Below, one piece after another: positions 7,729 to 16,052 of a stretch of DNA of 64,000 nt. The DNA is from Bacteroidota bacterium (lineage in GTDB: Bacteria; Bacteroidota; Bacteroidia; Chitinophagales; JADIYW01): positions 29,862 to 93,861 of the forward strand of contig JAGQYE010000042.1 of NCBI GenBank assembly GCA_020436225.1. The letters are read 5' to 3'. The notes under the pieces were generated by a model. The model had not been told where the DNA came from and ran no database searches. It worked only from the letters and a program-made list of their open reading frames with translations. The position numbers and the translations under genes are program-made. Numbering within the stretch: position 1 is the stretch's first letter; each line of letters begins with the position of its first letter.

Positions 7729-9225
7729 TTAGCTCAACAGATTTTTTTCCATTTCTTTTGCTTTAACAAAAAGAATATTGTTTTCTAAATGTATATGAAT
7801 GAACGTGTCGTTTTCAAATTCTTCCAACATTTTATATAACAACGTATAGCTGGTGCAAGCATCTTGTGGAATTTCGTAGTTGTTGTTGAGTTGTCTGATT
7901 GCTTCTAAGGCGCGACCAACACTATCGTGTTCTTTTTCGGTTTGCTCAATAATTTCGCTAAATGTTTTTCCGGCTTCTTTTGCATAAACGATATTGTTTT
8001 TTTTGGCATTTACCATCTCTTTAATTAAAGGAAAAACAACGTTTTCTTCTTCCACCATGTGTGCTGTCAATTCTGTATTAATTTTATCAACTTGTGTTTT
8101 TATGTCAGCCAATTCCGGATGATGCGGTCCATGAACTTGAGCAACTTTATTCATATATTGAACAATTTCAGGCAAGAATTTTCGAACATAATGATGATGT
8201 GTATTGACGATATAATCTGCCAAGAAACCTAAACTCCAATCGTCGTAATTTAAGTTGCTGTTTCCGGTTACGGCTCCACTTACTTTCTTTAATTCTGCTT
8301 CCACTATTTTATAGTCGATTCCTTTTGTAGTGCAAGCTTCGCGTACGGTTCTATTGCCATTGCAACAAAAGTCGATGCCATATTTTTTGAAAACGGCAGT
8401 TTTGTTGATGTCTTTAGCCACAATTTCTCCGATAGTTTCTTTTATTTCATCTTCTTTTTTGGTTACGCGAATGTCCCACCATTGCGGTCCTTGTTGCAGG
8501 TATTCCCAAGTAAAACAATCTCCTTTTTCAGATTGCAATTGATAATAAACCGGTTTTGGATCGTGGTCGTTATGGATAATCATACTTTCGCCAGCTTGCA
8601 ATGCATCAAATGTTTTAAATATGGTTGGATGTTTTAAACGCGGTTCTAAAGAAGGCACATCAACAATTCGTTCGCCATCTTTTGCTTGTACTGAAGTTGT
8701 GTTTGTTGGCTCATTAGCGTTTGTTTCAACGGCTTTTTTTTCATTTAGCGTAATTCTGATGTCCCACCATTGCGGTCCGTTATTCAAATATTCCCAAGAA
8801 AAAACATCGCCGTGTTTTTCTTTTAATTGATAATACAAAGGTTTTGGATCGTGGTCGTTGTGAATGATAAATGTTTCGCCAGGTTCTAAGTTTTCATAAA
8901 TATGGAAAATTAATCCGTGTTTTTGGTGCGGTTCTACTGCCGGAATATTTAGGATAATATCTGATTCATTTTCTGTTTGAATGATAGGAACTTGACGAGT
9001 TACTTTAATGTCCCACCATTGTGGCCCGCTTTGCAAATATTCCCAAGAGAAAATATTTCCGCGCAAATTCATTAATTGATAAAAAACCGGTTGCGGGTCG
9101 TGGTTATTATGAATAATCAAGTGTTCGCCCTCTTTAAGTGTATTAAATACATTAAATATGGTTTGATGTCTTAATCGCGGTTCTATTTCTTGAACGTTGA
9201 TGATATTTTCACTTACTGTTTCCAT
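7729..9225 (-). CDS. ric: RIC/ScdA-type iron-sulfur repair di-iron protein fused to three DUF2249 domains
   Basis: A 498-residue cytoplasmic protein, about twice the length of a normal RIC (YtfE/ScdA, about 220 residues). Residues about 10-78, 95-162 and 185-255 are three clear DUF2249 units, each with an HN(N/D)HDP loop and ending GPQWWDI. Residues about 264-315 are the ScdA_N domain with the double-Cys motif GIDFCCNG. Residues about 335-495 form the hemerythrin-like four-helix bundle, with di-iron ligand candidates in NTHHHYV, HGPHHPEL, HMVEEENVVFP, EKEHDSVG and FIHIHLENNILF. RIC proteins repair iron-sulfur clusters damaged by NO or peroxide. It is the first gene of the operon, preceded by the palindrome at 9281-9302. 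Start ATG 9225 is the first in frame. The core assignment is firm; the role of the fused units is unknown. Confidence 0.93.
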   Translation of the reverse strand: METVSENIINVQEIEPRLRHQTIFNVFNTLKEGEHLIIHNNHDPQPVFYQLMNLRGNIFSWEYLQSGPQWWDIKVTRQVPIIQTENESDIILNIPAVEPHQKHGLIFHIYENLEPGETFIIHNDHDPKPLYYQLKEKHGDVFSWEYLNNGPQWWDIRITLNEKKAVETNANEPTNTTSVQAKDGERIVDVPSLEPRLKHPTIFKTFDALQAGESMIIHNDHDPKPVYYQLQSEKGDCFTWEYLQQGPQWWDIRVTKKEDEIKETIGEIVAKDINKTAVFKKYGIDFCCNGNRTVREACTTKGIDYKIVEAELKKVSGAVTGNSNLNYDDWSLGFLADYIVNTHHHYVRKFLPEIVQYMNKVAQVHGPHHPELADIKTQVDKINTELTAHMVEEENVVFPLIKEMVNAKKNNIVYAKEAGKTFSEIIEQTEKEHDSVGRALEAIRQLNNNYEIPQDACTSYTLLYKMLEEFENDTFIHIHLENNILFVKAKEMEKNLLS

Positions 9226-9256
9226 ATAGTTTGACTTTTTAAGTTTATTAATAAGA

Positions 9257-9302
9257 CAAATTTAGATAAAAATTTTCAAATAAAAGTATTTTAGTACTTT
9301 TA
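9257..9302 (-). promoter_or_regulatory. Promoter -7 element and 22-bp palindromic operator of the ric operon
   Basis: Read on the minus strand, 9264-9257 is TAAATTTG, a match to the Bacteroidota -7 consensus TAnnTTTG. Upstream of it, 9281-9302 is a perfect inverted repeat TAAAAGTA-N6-TACTTTTA. Its centre lies about 40 bases upstream of the start expected from the -7 element, so it either covers the -33 region (repressor site) or sits at a class II activator position. Candidate binders are the operon's own Rrf2 protein or a CRP/FNR-family factor, whose sites share the 8-6-8 geometry. No T-run follows, so it is not a terminator. Confidence 0.6.
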
Positions 9303-9439
9303 TACCTTTAATTTTGCATTAATTTTGATTTTTAGATGTAGTGTGGGTATATTTTATATGTTTTCTCCATCTCAAGAATGAAAATCCTATAAAAGCACCC
9401 TAAAAATTAACAATAAAACTAAATGAAGCTATGCTTGGC

Positions 9440-9471
9440 TTTGGTCTTTTTCAAATAAATCCGTATCTTTG
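9440..9471 (+). promoter_or_regulatory. Promoter of the rpsF-rpsR-rplI operon
   Basis: A TTTG (-33 type) at 9440-9443 and TATCTTTG (-7 type, consensus TAnnTTTG) at 9464-9471 are separated by 20 bases, the usual Bacteroidota spacing. Transcription would start near 9477, leaving a leader of about 35 bases before ATG 9511. This also excludes an upstream in-frame start at 9469 for rpsF. Confidence 0.75.
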
Positions 9472-9510
9472 CCAACCGAAATTTTTCGGAGTAAACTAAA
9501 ATTAATCATT

Positions 9511-9864
9511 ATGAACAATTACGAAACGGTTTTTATTACAACGCCGGTGCTCAGTAATGACGAGTACACAAGAACCGTAAAAAAGTTCACTGAGCTTATT
9601 GAGAAAGCCGGTGGCAAGGTGCTACACCAAGAAGATTGGGGTATTAAACAATTGGCTTATCCAATTCAAAAAAAGACAACAGGTTTTTATACCTTATTGC
9701 AATTTGAAGTGGACACGCAATTTATCCGCAAGTTTGAAGTAGAATTTAAACGCGATGAAAACATCATGCGTTTCTTAACGACAAGATTGGATAAATATGC
9801 TTTAGCGTATGCAGAGCAACGCAGAAACAAATTAAGTGGTAAATCTAAAAAAGCGGAGGTATAA
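9511..9864 (+). CDS. rpsF: 30S ribosomal protein bS6
   Basis: A 117-residue protein beginning MNNYETVFITTPVL, the typical bS6 start, with the ferredoxin-like fold segments LHQEDWGIKQLAYPI and GFYTLLQFEV and a Lys-rich tail. bS6 forms a heterodimer with bS18 on the platform of the small subunit. ATG 9511 is chosen because the in-frame codons further upstream (from 9469) lie within or upstream of the promoter and transcription start. The last three codons (Ala-Glu-Val) contain the GGAGG that precedes rpsR. First gene of the bS6-bS18-bL9 operon. Confidence 0.98.
   Translation: MNNYETVFITTPVLSNDEYTRTVKKFTELIEKAGGKVLHQEDWGIKQLAYPIQKKTTGFYTLLQFEVDTQFIRKFEVEFKRDENIMRFLTTRLDKYALAYAEQRRNKLSGKSKKAEV
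9855..9859 (+). promoter_or_regulatory. Strong Shine-Dalgarno GGAGG in front of rpsR
   Basis: GGAGG lies 6 bases before ATG 9866, at ideal spacing, inside the last codons of rpsF. The other gene starts checked in this window show AT-rich leaders without such a motif, as expected for Bacteroidota, so this site stands out and may be a regulatory signal. It also settles the rpsR start at 9866 over the earlier in-frame start at 9836. Confidence 0.8.
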
Positions 9865-9865
9865 G

Positions 9866-10132
9866 ATGGCAACTCAAGACGAAATCAAATTTTTGAATGC
9901 GCCTAAAATTGGCTCTAACAAGAAAAAATATTGCAGATTTAAGAAAAGTGGTATCAAATATATCGACTATAAAGACCCACAATTCTTATTGAAATTTGTA
10001 AACGAACAAGGTAAATTATTGCCACGTCGTTTGACCGGAAATTCATTAAAATATCAACGCAAAATTTCTCAAGCTGTGAAGAAAGCACGTCACTTAGCTA
10101 TTTTGCCTTATGTTACTGACCTTTTAAAATAA
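9866..10132 (+). CDS. rpsR: 30S ribosomal protein bS18
   Basis: An 88-residue protein with the bS18 core: KYCRFKKSGIKYIDYKDP, FVNEQGKLLPRRLTGN and QRKISQAVKKARHLAILPY. It binds 16S rRNA with bS6 at the platform near the 3' end of 16S rRNA. The start is ATG 9866, one base after the rpsF stop; an in-frame upstream start would overlap rpsF. It is preceded by GGAGG at good spacing, an exception in this genome region. In Bacteroidia the bS21-bS18-bS6 pocket is known to sequester the anti-Shine-Dalgarno, so a Shine-Dalgarno on this particular gene hints at autoregulation. Confidence 0.98.
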   Translation: MATQDEIKFLNAPKIGSNKKKYCRFKKSGIKYIDYKDPQFLLKFVNEQGKLLPRRLTGNSLKYQRKISQAVKKARHLAILPYVTDLLK

Positions 10133-10137
10133 TCATC

Positions 10138-10584
10138 ATGGAAGTCATTTTATTAAAAGATATAGAAAATTTAGGTACTAAGTTCGACGTTGTAAACGTG
10201 AAACCGGGTTATGGTCGTAACTACCTAATTCCACAAGGATTTGCTCAAGTAGCCAATGCTTCGAACAAGAAACACAACGAAGAAATTAAAAAACAACAAT
10301 CTGCAAAAATTGCTAAGTTGATGGAAGAATACAAAGCATTAGCAGAAAAGTTGAAAGCTTCTCATATTGTTGTTGGTGCAAAAGCAGGTACAACCGGAAA
10401 ATTATTCGGAAGTGTAACGAATATTCAAGTAGCAGAAGCTTTGAAAAAACAATTTGACCTTACTGTTGACAGAAAGAAAGTGCATATTGTTGGTGAAGTA
10501 AAAGAAGTAGGAAAGTATAAAGCGAATGTAAGCTTGTATAAAGAAATTGCTACTGAAATCGAATTTGAAGTGGTTGCAGAATAA
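10138..10584 (+). CDS. rplI: 50S ribosomal protein bL9
   Basis: A 148-residue protein starting MEVILLKDIENLGTKFDVV, with the bL9 N-terminal domain motif VKPGYGRNYLIPQGFA, the long connecting helix (about residues 40-75) and the C-terminal domain (GKLFGSVTNIQVAEAL). It binds the base of the L1 stalk of the large subunit. It starts 5 bases after rpsR and closes the bS6-bS18-bL9 operon, followed by a hairpin terminator. The leader AATCATC has no Shine-Dalgarno, unlike rpsR. Confidence 0.98.
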   Translation: MEVILLKDIENLGTKFDVVNVKPGYGRNYLIPQGFAQVANASNKKHNEEIKKQQSAKIAKLMEEYKALAEKLKASHIVVGAKAGTTGKLFGSVTNIQVAEALKKQFDLTVDRKKVHIVGEVKEVGKYKANVSLYKEIATEIEFEVVAE

Positions 10585-10610
10585 TCTGCCTTACTTCTTC
10601 ATACAATAAA

Positions 10611-10642
10611 AAAATGCCGAACAAAAAGTTCGGCATTTTTTA
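10611..10642 (+). terminator. Bidirectional terminator after rplI
   Basis: A 9-bp perfect stem ATGCCGAAC / GTTCGGCAT (10614-10622 and 10628-10636) with an AAAAA loop has an A-run before it and a T-run after it, so it can end both rplI and the converging lipoprotein gene at 10655. Confidence 0.9.
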
Positions 10643-10654
10643 TTTATACTTTTT

Positions 10655-11377
10655 TTAATGAATAGTTCCTTCCTGAAGGTATTGTGACCAAATTCGGATA
10701 TAAATATTTTTGCCACCTAAAGTTTCTGAAGAAACTTTATAGGCATTTACAATAATTCCAACAGATTCACCAACTGTAAAGTCACTTAAATCTGATGCGG
10801 AAAATGTCATACTTGTTGCAGATGTAGAAGATGCCCATTTTAATTTTAATTTGGAAGGAATAGCAGTCGAGCCAATAGTATATAATAATTTATCTGCGCC
10901 TGTAACTGCATTATTTGTTACTGTAAAACCACTTTTCGTTACGTTTGTACCACTAGTTATAACAGGAATTGACGGAAAAGTTAAACCTGATTTGGTAAAG
11001 GCTCCAAATCCGTTTCCTCCGGAAATTTCCCATTTTAAATTACCTGATGTAAAGTTTGCGAAATAAGAACTATAAACATTTGAAATATTATTACAGGTAG
11101 CATCATTACATTTTACAGTTCCAACATTTACAAAATTTGCTGTAACACCAGGAGTATTTGAAAAAGCTGCACTTCCAATAAAAGACGGATCTGTTTCGCC
11201 TTGTATAGTTGCTCGGCTTGCAAATAGATAACCATCTGCATCAGATGGAACAATTAAAGGTACACCATCACTTTCTATACCATCTTTTTTACAAGAAGAT
11301 AAAGCTAAACTAATAAAGAGTGTTAAAATAAAAAATACACTTCTTTTGTTTTTAAATTGGTTCATTGTGTTTTTCAT
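10655..11377 (-). CDS. Secreted lipoprotein of unknown function
   Basis: A 240-residue protein beginning MKNTMNQFKNKRSVFF, followed by a hydrophobic stretch and a lipobox ending in SSC (LALSSCKKDG), so it should be a lipoprotein exported by Sec and anchored by Cys at about residue 29. The mature part is rich in Ser, Thr, Gly and Asn, with repeating beta-type stretches (FTSGNLKWEISGGNGFG, TKSGLTFPSIPVITSG), which suggests a beta-sandwich. A Cys pair occurs in KCNDATCNN. I do not recognise the family. ATG 11377 is preferred over an upstream TTG at 11446 because it starts directly before the signal peptide. It is monocistronic, convergent with rplI. Confidence 0.75.
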   Translation of the reverse strand: MKNTMNQFKNKRSVFFILTLFISLALSSCKKDGIESDGVPLIVPSDADGYLFASRATIQGETDPSFIGSAAFSNTPGVTANFVNVGTVKCNDATCNNISNVYSSYFANFTSGNLKWEISGGNGFGAFTKSGLTFPSIPVITSGTNVTKSGFTVTNNAVTGADKLLYTIGSTAIPSKLKLKWASSTSATSMTFSASDLSDFTVGESVGIIVNAYKVSSETLGGKNIYIRIWSQYLQEGTIH

Positions 11378-11588
11378 GACGATATTTTTTTTGATTAATA
11401 AATGATAATTCAAATTTATATTATATAAAGAGCTACTACAAATCAATAATTTATAGATTGTGATAAAAATTGATAAAATGATAATTGTAAATACTTAATA
11501 GTCAAATATTTAAGTGTTATTTATTATTTAGGATTAATGGTTAAAAAATGGATTAATCTAAGTGTTAGTAAAAAACCTGAAATGAAAA

Positions 11589-12824
11589 TTATTCGTATCG
11601 CAAAGCTTCAATAGGATTTAATTGAGATGCCTTAAATGCAGGATAAATTCCTGAAATTAAGCCGACAACTAAACAAAAACTTACACCAACTAACATCCAC
11701 AACCAAGGAATAATAAATGTTCCTCCAGCTGACAGTGAAACGATATTGCCTGCAATGATTCCTAAAATGATTCCGAGTAAACCTCCAAGCTGACAGATTA
11801 CAACAGCTTCCAATAAAAATTGCATTCGAATAGTTTGGTTGTTGGCACCAATGGCTTTTAAAGTGCCGATTTCTTTGGTTCGTTCTGTAACACTCACCAA
11901 CATAATATTCATCAGCCCAATAGCAGCGCCAATTAATGTAATAATGCCGATGATAAATCCGGCAGAAGTGGCATAACTCATTTTTTCTACAAACATACCG
12001 GATATGCTATCACTTTTTAAGATGTCGAAATTATTATCTTCGCCCGGTCGGAGTTTCCGGATATTGCGCATTTCTAATATCGCCGATTCTTCTACTGGTT
12101 GCATATTTTCCGGATCATTTCCTTTTACACTAATAATATAATTAGGATTGGCATTTCCATAAAGTTGTCGTGCTTTATTAATTGGAATTACAGCAACGTT
12201 ATCAGTCGTAATAAAACTTGATCCTTTTTCATCTAATACGGCAATGACATTAAATTTTACATCATCAATTCGAACAGATTTGTTATGGATATCATAATCA
12301 CTTCCAAATAATTTTTTGGCAACAGTATATCCAAGCATAACAACATTAGTTCCGGTTTCTATTTCTAAAGGTGTAAAGTTTCTTCCTTGTGCAAGTTTAT
12401 AGCCTTCGTTATTAATATAATTTTCATCTGTTCCCATAATTATAATATTAGGGTTCGTTTTTACAGCATCGTATTTTATAGTAGCAGTTTGGTTGCCTAA
12501 GTATTGCAAAGAGGTTGAATATTGCTGATTGAATTTTTGTTTAAACTGCGTGGCTTCTAAATAAGAAATATTTCTAAATACTTTTTGAGGTTTATCTTCA
12601 TCTTCATCCAAACTAAAACCTAAACTCATATTTCTAATTTTGAAAGTGCCGGCGCCCATACTGCTAAAACTTTGTGCCAAATAACCTTTCAAACCATCAA
12701 CCGAAGTAAGAATACCAACTAATGCCATTATGCCAAATCCGATAATACAACATGTAATTATTGTTCGTACCAAATTTGCACGAATTGAACGAAATGCCAA
12801 GATGAATATCTCAAGTAAATTCAC
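11589..12824 (-). CDS. MacB-type ABC transporter permease (FtsX domain)
   Basis: A 411-residue inner-membrane protein with the MacB architecture: one N-terminal membrane helix (residues about 20-42), a large periplasmic domain (about 45-270), then three helices of the FtsX domain (about 285-400) containing VSVTERTKEIGTLKAIGA and ending SGIYPAFKASQLNPIEALRYE, the hallmark C-terminus. Such permeases work with a separate ATPase to move lipoproteins, peptides or signals by a mechanotransmission mechanism. The ATPase is not adjacent here, so it must be encoded elsewhere. The start codon is GTG at 12824; no upstream ATG is in frame. Substrate unknown. Confidence 0.92.
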   Translation of the reverse strand: MNLLEIFILAFRSIRANLVRTIITCCIIGFGIMALVGILTSVDGLKGYLAQSFSSMGAGTFKIRNMSLGFSLDEDEDKPQKVFRNISYLEATQFKQKFNQQYSTSLQYLGNQTATIKYDAVKTNPNIIIMGTDENYINNEGYKLAQGRNFTPLEIETGTNVVMLGYTVAKKLFGSDYDIHNKSVRIDDVKFNVIAVLDEKGSSFITTDNVAVIPINKARQLYGNANPNYIISVKGNDPENMQPVEESAILEMRNIRKLRPGEDNNFDILKSDSISGMFVEKMSYATSAGFIIGIITLIGAAIGLMNIMLVSVTERTKEIGTLKAIGANNQTIRMQFLLEAVVICQLGGLLGIILGIIAGNIVSLSAGGTFIIPWLWMLVGVSFCLVVGLISGIYPAFKASQLNPIEALRYE

Positions 12825-12883
12825 TGTTTAAAGATACGTGATGTAGAGTATATTATAAGATTTTGTTTCAAAATATTCAACAT

Positions 12884-12907
12884 AAAAAAAACATCCCGAA
12901 GGATGTT
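12884..12907 (-). terminator. Hairpin terminator on the minus strand
   Basis: Read on the minus strand: AACATCC, loop TTCG, GGATGTT, then a run of T. It lies about 160 bases beyond the stop of the unknown gene at 13065-13508 and upstream of the permease, so it separates these two transcription units. Confidence 0.8.
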
Positions 12908-13064
12908 CCTCTCATAAAGAAATATTTGGCTAGATTTTACGTAGCTAAAATAGATACTTTATTTGGTTAATAAAATGAAATCAGAAATTCTTGATTTATA
13001 TTATTATCTTCCATCTTTTCTATACTTTATCAATATATTTTTTTTAGGATGACACAAATGAATA

Positions 13065-13508
13065 TCAAGTATTCTGGTCAAAGATATAAGCAGAATTATG
13101 GTTAGGATGTCGCCAATTTATATAAAATTCTGAGCAGATAACAGTTCCGTTGATAAAATAATTTTCTTTCCCAATAATATTAAAAACAAATCCAAATACT
13201 TTTTTCTCCTCCGGAATTTCAATCTCTCTAAATTGTATGATATCTTCTAATTCATCTTCTGTTAATAAAAAAAGTTGATCGGCATACCAAGCATCTGGCC
13301 AAGCAGCATCTGGTGAAATATTGGTATAAAAAACTTCTCGGAATTCCAAATCGACATTTACATAATAACTAAAATCAAAACTGGCTTGTACATACAAACA
13401 AGATGGTTCTATAGTATAAACTTTAAAATCAAAACCAACGTTATAGGCTTGTTTATTAAATAATTCAACTGCTTTTTGAATAGTTGTATAGTTGGAGAAT
13501 GTAGGCAT
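13065..13508 (-). CDS. Unknown small cytoplasmic protein
   Basis: A 147-residue protein starting MPTFSNYTTIQKAVEL from ATG 13508 (a TTG one codon earlier is less likely). It has no signal peptide or membrane segment, is rich in aromatic residues (Tyr, Phe, Trp) and acidic residues, and appears to be a mixed alpha/beta fold with alternating strands (FDFKVYTIEP, CLYVQASFDF, VFGFVFNIIG). I do not recognise a family. It stands alone between aconitase (divergent) and the permease, with its own downstream terminator, and the codon use looks like its neighbours, so I regard it as a real gene. Confidence 0.65.
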   Translation of the reverse strand: MPTFSNYTTIQKAVELFNKQAYNVGFDFKVYTIEPSCLYVQASFDFSYYVNVDLEFREVFYTNISPDAAWPDAWYADQLFLLTEDELEDIIQFREIEIPEEKKVFGFVFNIIGKENYFINGTVICSEFYINWRHPNHNSAYIFDQNT

Positions 13509-13594
13509 CAACCTAAATTAAAATTAAATAATTTAATAAAGTGCATTTTTGATGAATTTGTGGCATCATTTATAAAGTTTTCTTCAGAATGTAG

Positions 13595-13602
13595 TACCTT
13601 TG
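13595..13602 (+). promoter_or_regulatory. Promoter -7 element before aconitase
   Basis: TACCTTTG matches the Bacteroidota -7 consensus TAnnTTTG and lies 43 bases before the acn start codon. No good TTTG element is found at the -33 distance. Confidence 0.55.
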
Positions 13603-13645
13603 CACCCGATTTCAATCTTATTTTAAATTTTTAAACACCAATTCT

Positions 13646-15913
13646 ATGACCTTTGATTTGGATATGATTAAAAAAGTCTATGCAGAGTTTCCTGCAAAAG
13701 TGGACAAAGCTAAAGCCCTTTTAAATAGACCTTTAACCTTAGCTGAAAAAATCCTTTTTGCACATTTACATGAATCGCAAAATTTAGAAAATTTCCAAAG
13801 AGGAAAATCGTATGTCGATTTTGCTCCGGACAGAGTAGCGATGCAAGATGCTACAGCACAAATGGCTTTGTTGCAATTTATGCAAGCCGGACGCAAAAAA
13901 GTAGCCGTGCCTTCTACAGTGCATGCCGACCATTTAATCCAAGCAAAAATTGGTGCAGATAAAGATTTGCAAGAAGCCATTAATTCTAATAATGAAGTAT
14001 ATAATTTCTTAGCTTCTGTATCTAATAAATATGGCGTTGGTTTCTGGAAACCTGGTGCAGGTATCATTCACCAAGTAGTGTTAGAAAATTATGCGTTTCC
14101 GGGTGGAATGATGATTGGTACCGACTCACATACAGTAAATGCTGGTGGTTTGGGAATGGTAGCTATCGGTGTTGGTGGTGCTGATGCAGTAGATGTTATG
14201 GCAGGAATGCCTTGGGAATTAAAATGGCCAAAATTAATCGGTATAAAATTAACCGGAAAATTAAGCGGCTGGACTTCTCCAAAAGATGTTATTTTAAAAG
14301 TAGCCGGAATCTTAACTGTAAAAGGTGGAACTGGCGCAATCGTTGAATATTTTGGTGAAGGTGCAACAGCTTTATCTTGTACAGGAAAAGGTACAATCTG
14401 TAATATGGGTGCAGAAATCGGAGCAACTACATCAACATTTGGTTACGACGATTCTATGTCAAGATATTTAAAAGGAACAGGTCGTGCTGATGTAGCAGAA
14501 TTAGCTGATGTTATTAAGCCATATTTGAATGCTGATAAAGAATGTTATGATGAGCCAGAAAAATATTTCGACCAAGTCATCGAAATTAATTTGTCTGAAT
14601 TAGAACCACATTTGAACGGACCTTTCACACCGGATTTGGCAACACCAATTTCAAAAATGAAAGAAGAAGCTGTGAAAAATGATTGGCCTTTAGATGTGAA
14701 AGTAGGCTTGATAGGTTCTTGTACGAACTCTTCTTACGAAGATATTTCGCGCGCAGCTTCTTTAGCGAAACAAGTAAAAGAAAAAGGCTTAAAATCTAAA
14801 GCGCAATTTACCATTACACCAGGTTCTGAGCAAGTTCGTTTTACGATTGAAAGAGATGGATTTATATCTTTATTTGATGAGATTGGTGCAAATGTTTTTG
14901 CTAATGCTTGTGGACCTTGTATCGGACAATGGAGCCGTGAAGGAGCAGAAAAACAAGAAAAAAATACGATTGTTCACTCTTTCAACAGAAACTTCGCTAA
15001 ACGCGCTGATGGTAACCCAAATACGTATGCATTTGTGGCTTCACCTGAATTAGTTACAGCATTGGCAATTGCAGGTCGCTTAGATTTCAATCCAATTACA
15101 GATACTTTAACCAACGAAAAAGGCGAACAAGTAAAATTAGACGAACCAACCGGATTTGAATTGCCACCAAATGGTTTCTCTGTTGAAGATGCCGGCTATC
15201 AAGCACCGGCAGAAGATGGCTCTTCTGTAGAAGTAGTTGTAAAACCGGATTCTGAACGTTTGCAATTATTGGCTGGTTTCCAACCTTGGGAAGGCACAGA
15301 TTTAACTGGCTTGAAATTGTTGATTAAAGCGAAAGGAAAATGTACAACTGACCATATTTCTATGGCTGGTCCTTGGTTGCGTTACAGAGGTCACTTAGAT
15401 AATATTTCTAATAATATGTTGATTGGTGCCGTAAATGCATTTAACGATAAAACAGATAATGTATTGAACGAAGTAACTGGCGAATACGGTGCTGTGCCGG
15501 CAACGGCGCGTGCTTACAAAGCAGCTGGCTTAGGTTCTGTTGTATTTGGTGATGAAAACTACGGCGAAGGTTCTTCTCGTGAGCACGCAGCTATGGAACC
15601 ACGTCATTTAGGCGTTCGTGCAGTGGTAGTAAAATCGTTTGCTCGTATTCATGAAACTAACTTGAAAAAACAAGGTATGTTGGGTCTGACTTTCGTAAAT
15701 AAAGATGATTACGAAAAAGTACAGGAAACTGATACGATTGACATCGTTGGTTTAACTGAATTTGCACCGGGCAAAAACTTGACTATTGTTTTACATCATA
15801 AAGATGGAAGTACTGATAGTTTTGAAGTTGCACATACTTATAATGAACAACAAATTGAATGGTTCAAAGCTGGTTCAGCATTAAACTTAATTAAGCAACA
15901 AGTTGCAGGATAA
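13646..15913 (+). CDS. acn: Aconitate hydratase (mitochondrial-type)
   Basis: A 755-residue TCA-cycle enzyme that interconverts citrate and isocitrate through cis-aconitate with a [4Fe-4S] cluster. Cluster ligands are at C359 (SCTNSSYED) and C422 and C425 (ACGPCIGQW). Other signatures are [21 protein letters not shown] near 155-175 and the swivel-domain motif [22 protein letters not shown]. Length and motifs fit the mitochondrial-type aconitase common in Bacteroidota and differ from the longer AcnA (about 890) and AcnB (about 865). Transcribed alone, with a TAnnTTTG element upstream and a strong terminator downstream. As an NO-sensitive Fe-S enzyme it would be a natural client of the RIC operon 4 kb away, but that link is inference. 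Confidence 0.97.
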   Translation: MTFDLDMIKKVYAEFPAKVDKAKALLNRPLTLAEKILFAHLHESQNLENFQRGKSYVDFAPDRVAMQDATAQMALLQFMQAGRKKVAVPSTVHADHLIQAKIGADKDLQEAINSNNEVYNFLASVSNKYGVGFWKPGAGIIHQVVLENYAFPGGMMIGTDSHTVNAGGLGMVAIGVGGADAVDVMAGMPWELKWPKLIGIKLTGKLSGWTSPKDVILKVAGILTVKGGTGAIVEYFGEGATALSCTGKGTICNMGAEIGATTSTFGYDDSMSRYLKGTGRADVAELADVIKPYLNADKECYDEPEKYFDQVIEINLSELEPHLNGPFTPDLATPISKMKEEAVKNDWPLDVKVGLIGSCTNSSYEDISRAASLAKQVKEKGLKSKAQFTITPGSEQVRFTIERDGFISLFDEIGANVFANACGPCIGQWSREGAEKQEKNTIVHSFNRNFAKRADGNPNTYAFVASPELVTALAIAGRLDFNPITDTLTNEKGEQVKLDEPTGFELPPNGFSVEDAGYQAPAEDGSSVEVVVKPDSERLQLLAGFQPWEGTDLTGLKLLIKAKGKCTTDHISMAGPWLRYRGHLDNISNNMLIGAVNAFNDKTDNVLNEVTGEYGAVPATARAYKAAGLGSVVFGDENYGEGSSREHAAMEPRHLGVRAVVVKSFARIHETNLKKQGMLGLTFVNKDDYEKVQETDTIDIVGLTEFAPGKNLTIVLHHKDGSTDSFEVAHTYNEQQIEWFKAGSALNLIKQQVAG

Positions 15914-15938
15914 ACACATCTTAATTTGTAATACTAAA

Positions 15939-15967
15939 ACCGCCAAATTTATCTTGGCGGTTTTTTT
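15939..15967 (+). terminator. Rho-independent terminator after acn
   Basis: Stem ACCGCCAA / TTGGCGGT (15939-15946 and 15954-15961) with a 7-base loop, followed by a T-run, 25 bases after the acn stop. Confidence 0.9.
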
Positions 15968-16052
15968 ATGAGATTGTTTTTCTTTATGACAAAAATAAAT
16001 TGCTTTTCATTTTCATTTTTTAGATGCTTATTTTTATGAAGATAATTTTTGT

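Noticed and set aside
9469..9510. Upstream in-frame start for rpsF giving a longer protein
   Set aside because: It overlaps the TATCTTTG promoter element and lies upstream of the predicted transcription start; the bS6 family begins at ATG 9511.
9836..9865. Upstream in-frame start for rpsR
   Set aside because: It would overlap the end of rpsF and add residues not typical of bS18, and the Shine-Dalgarno points to ATG 9866.
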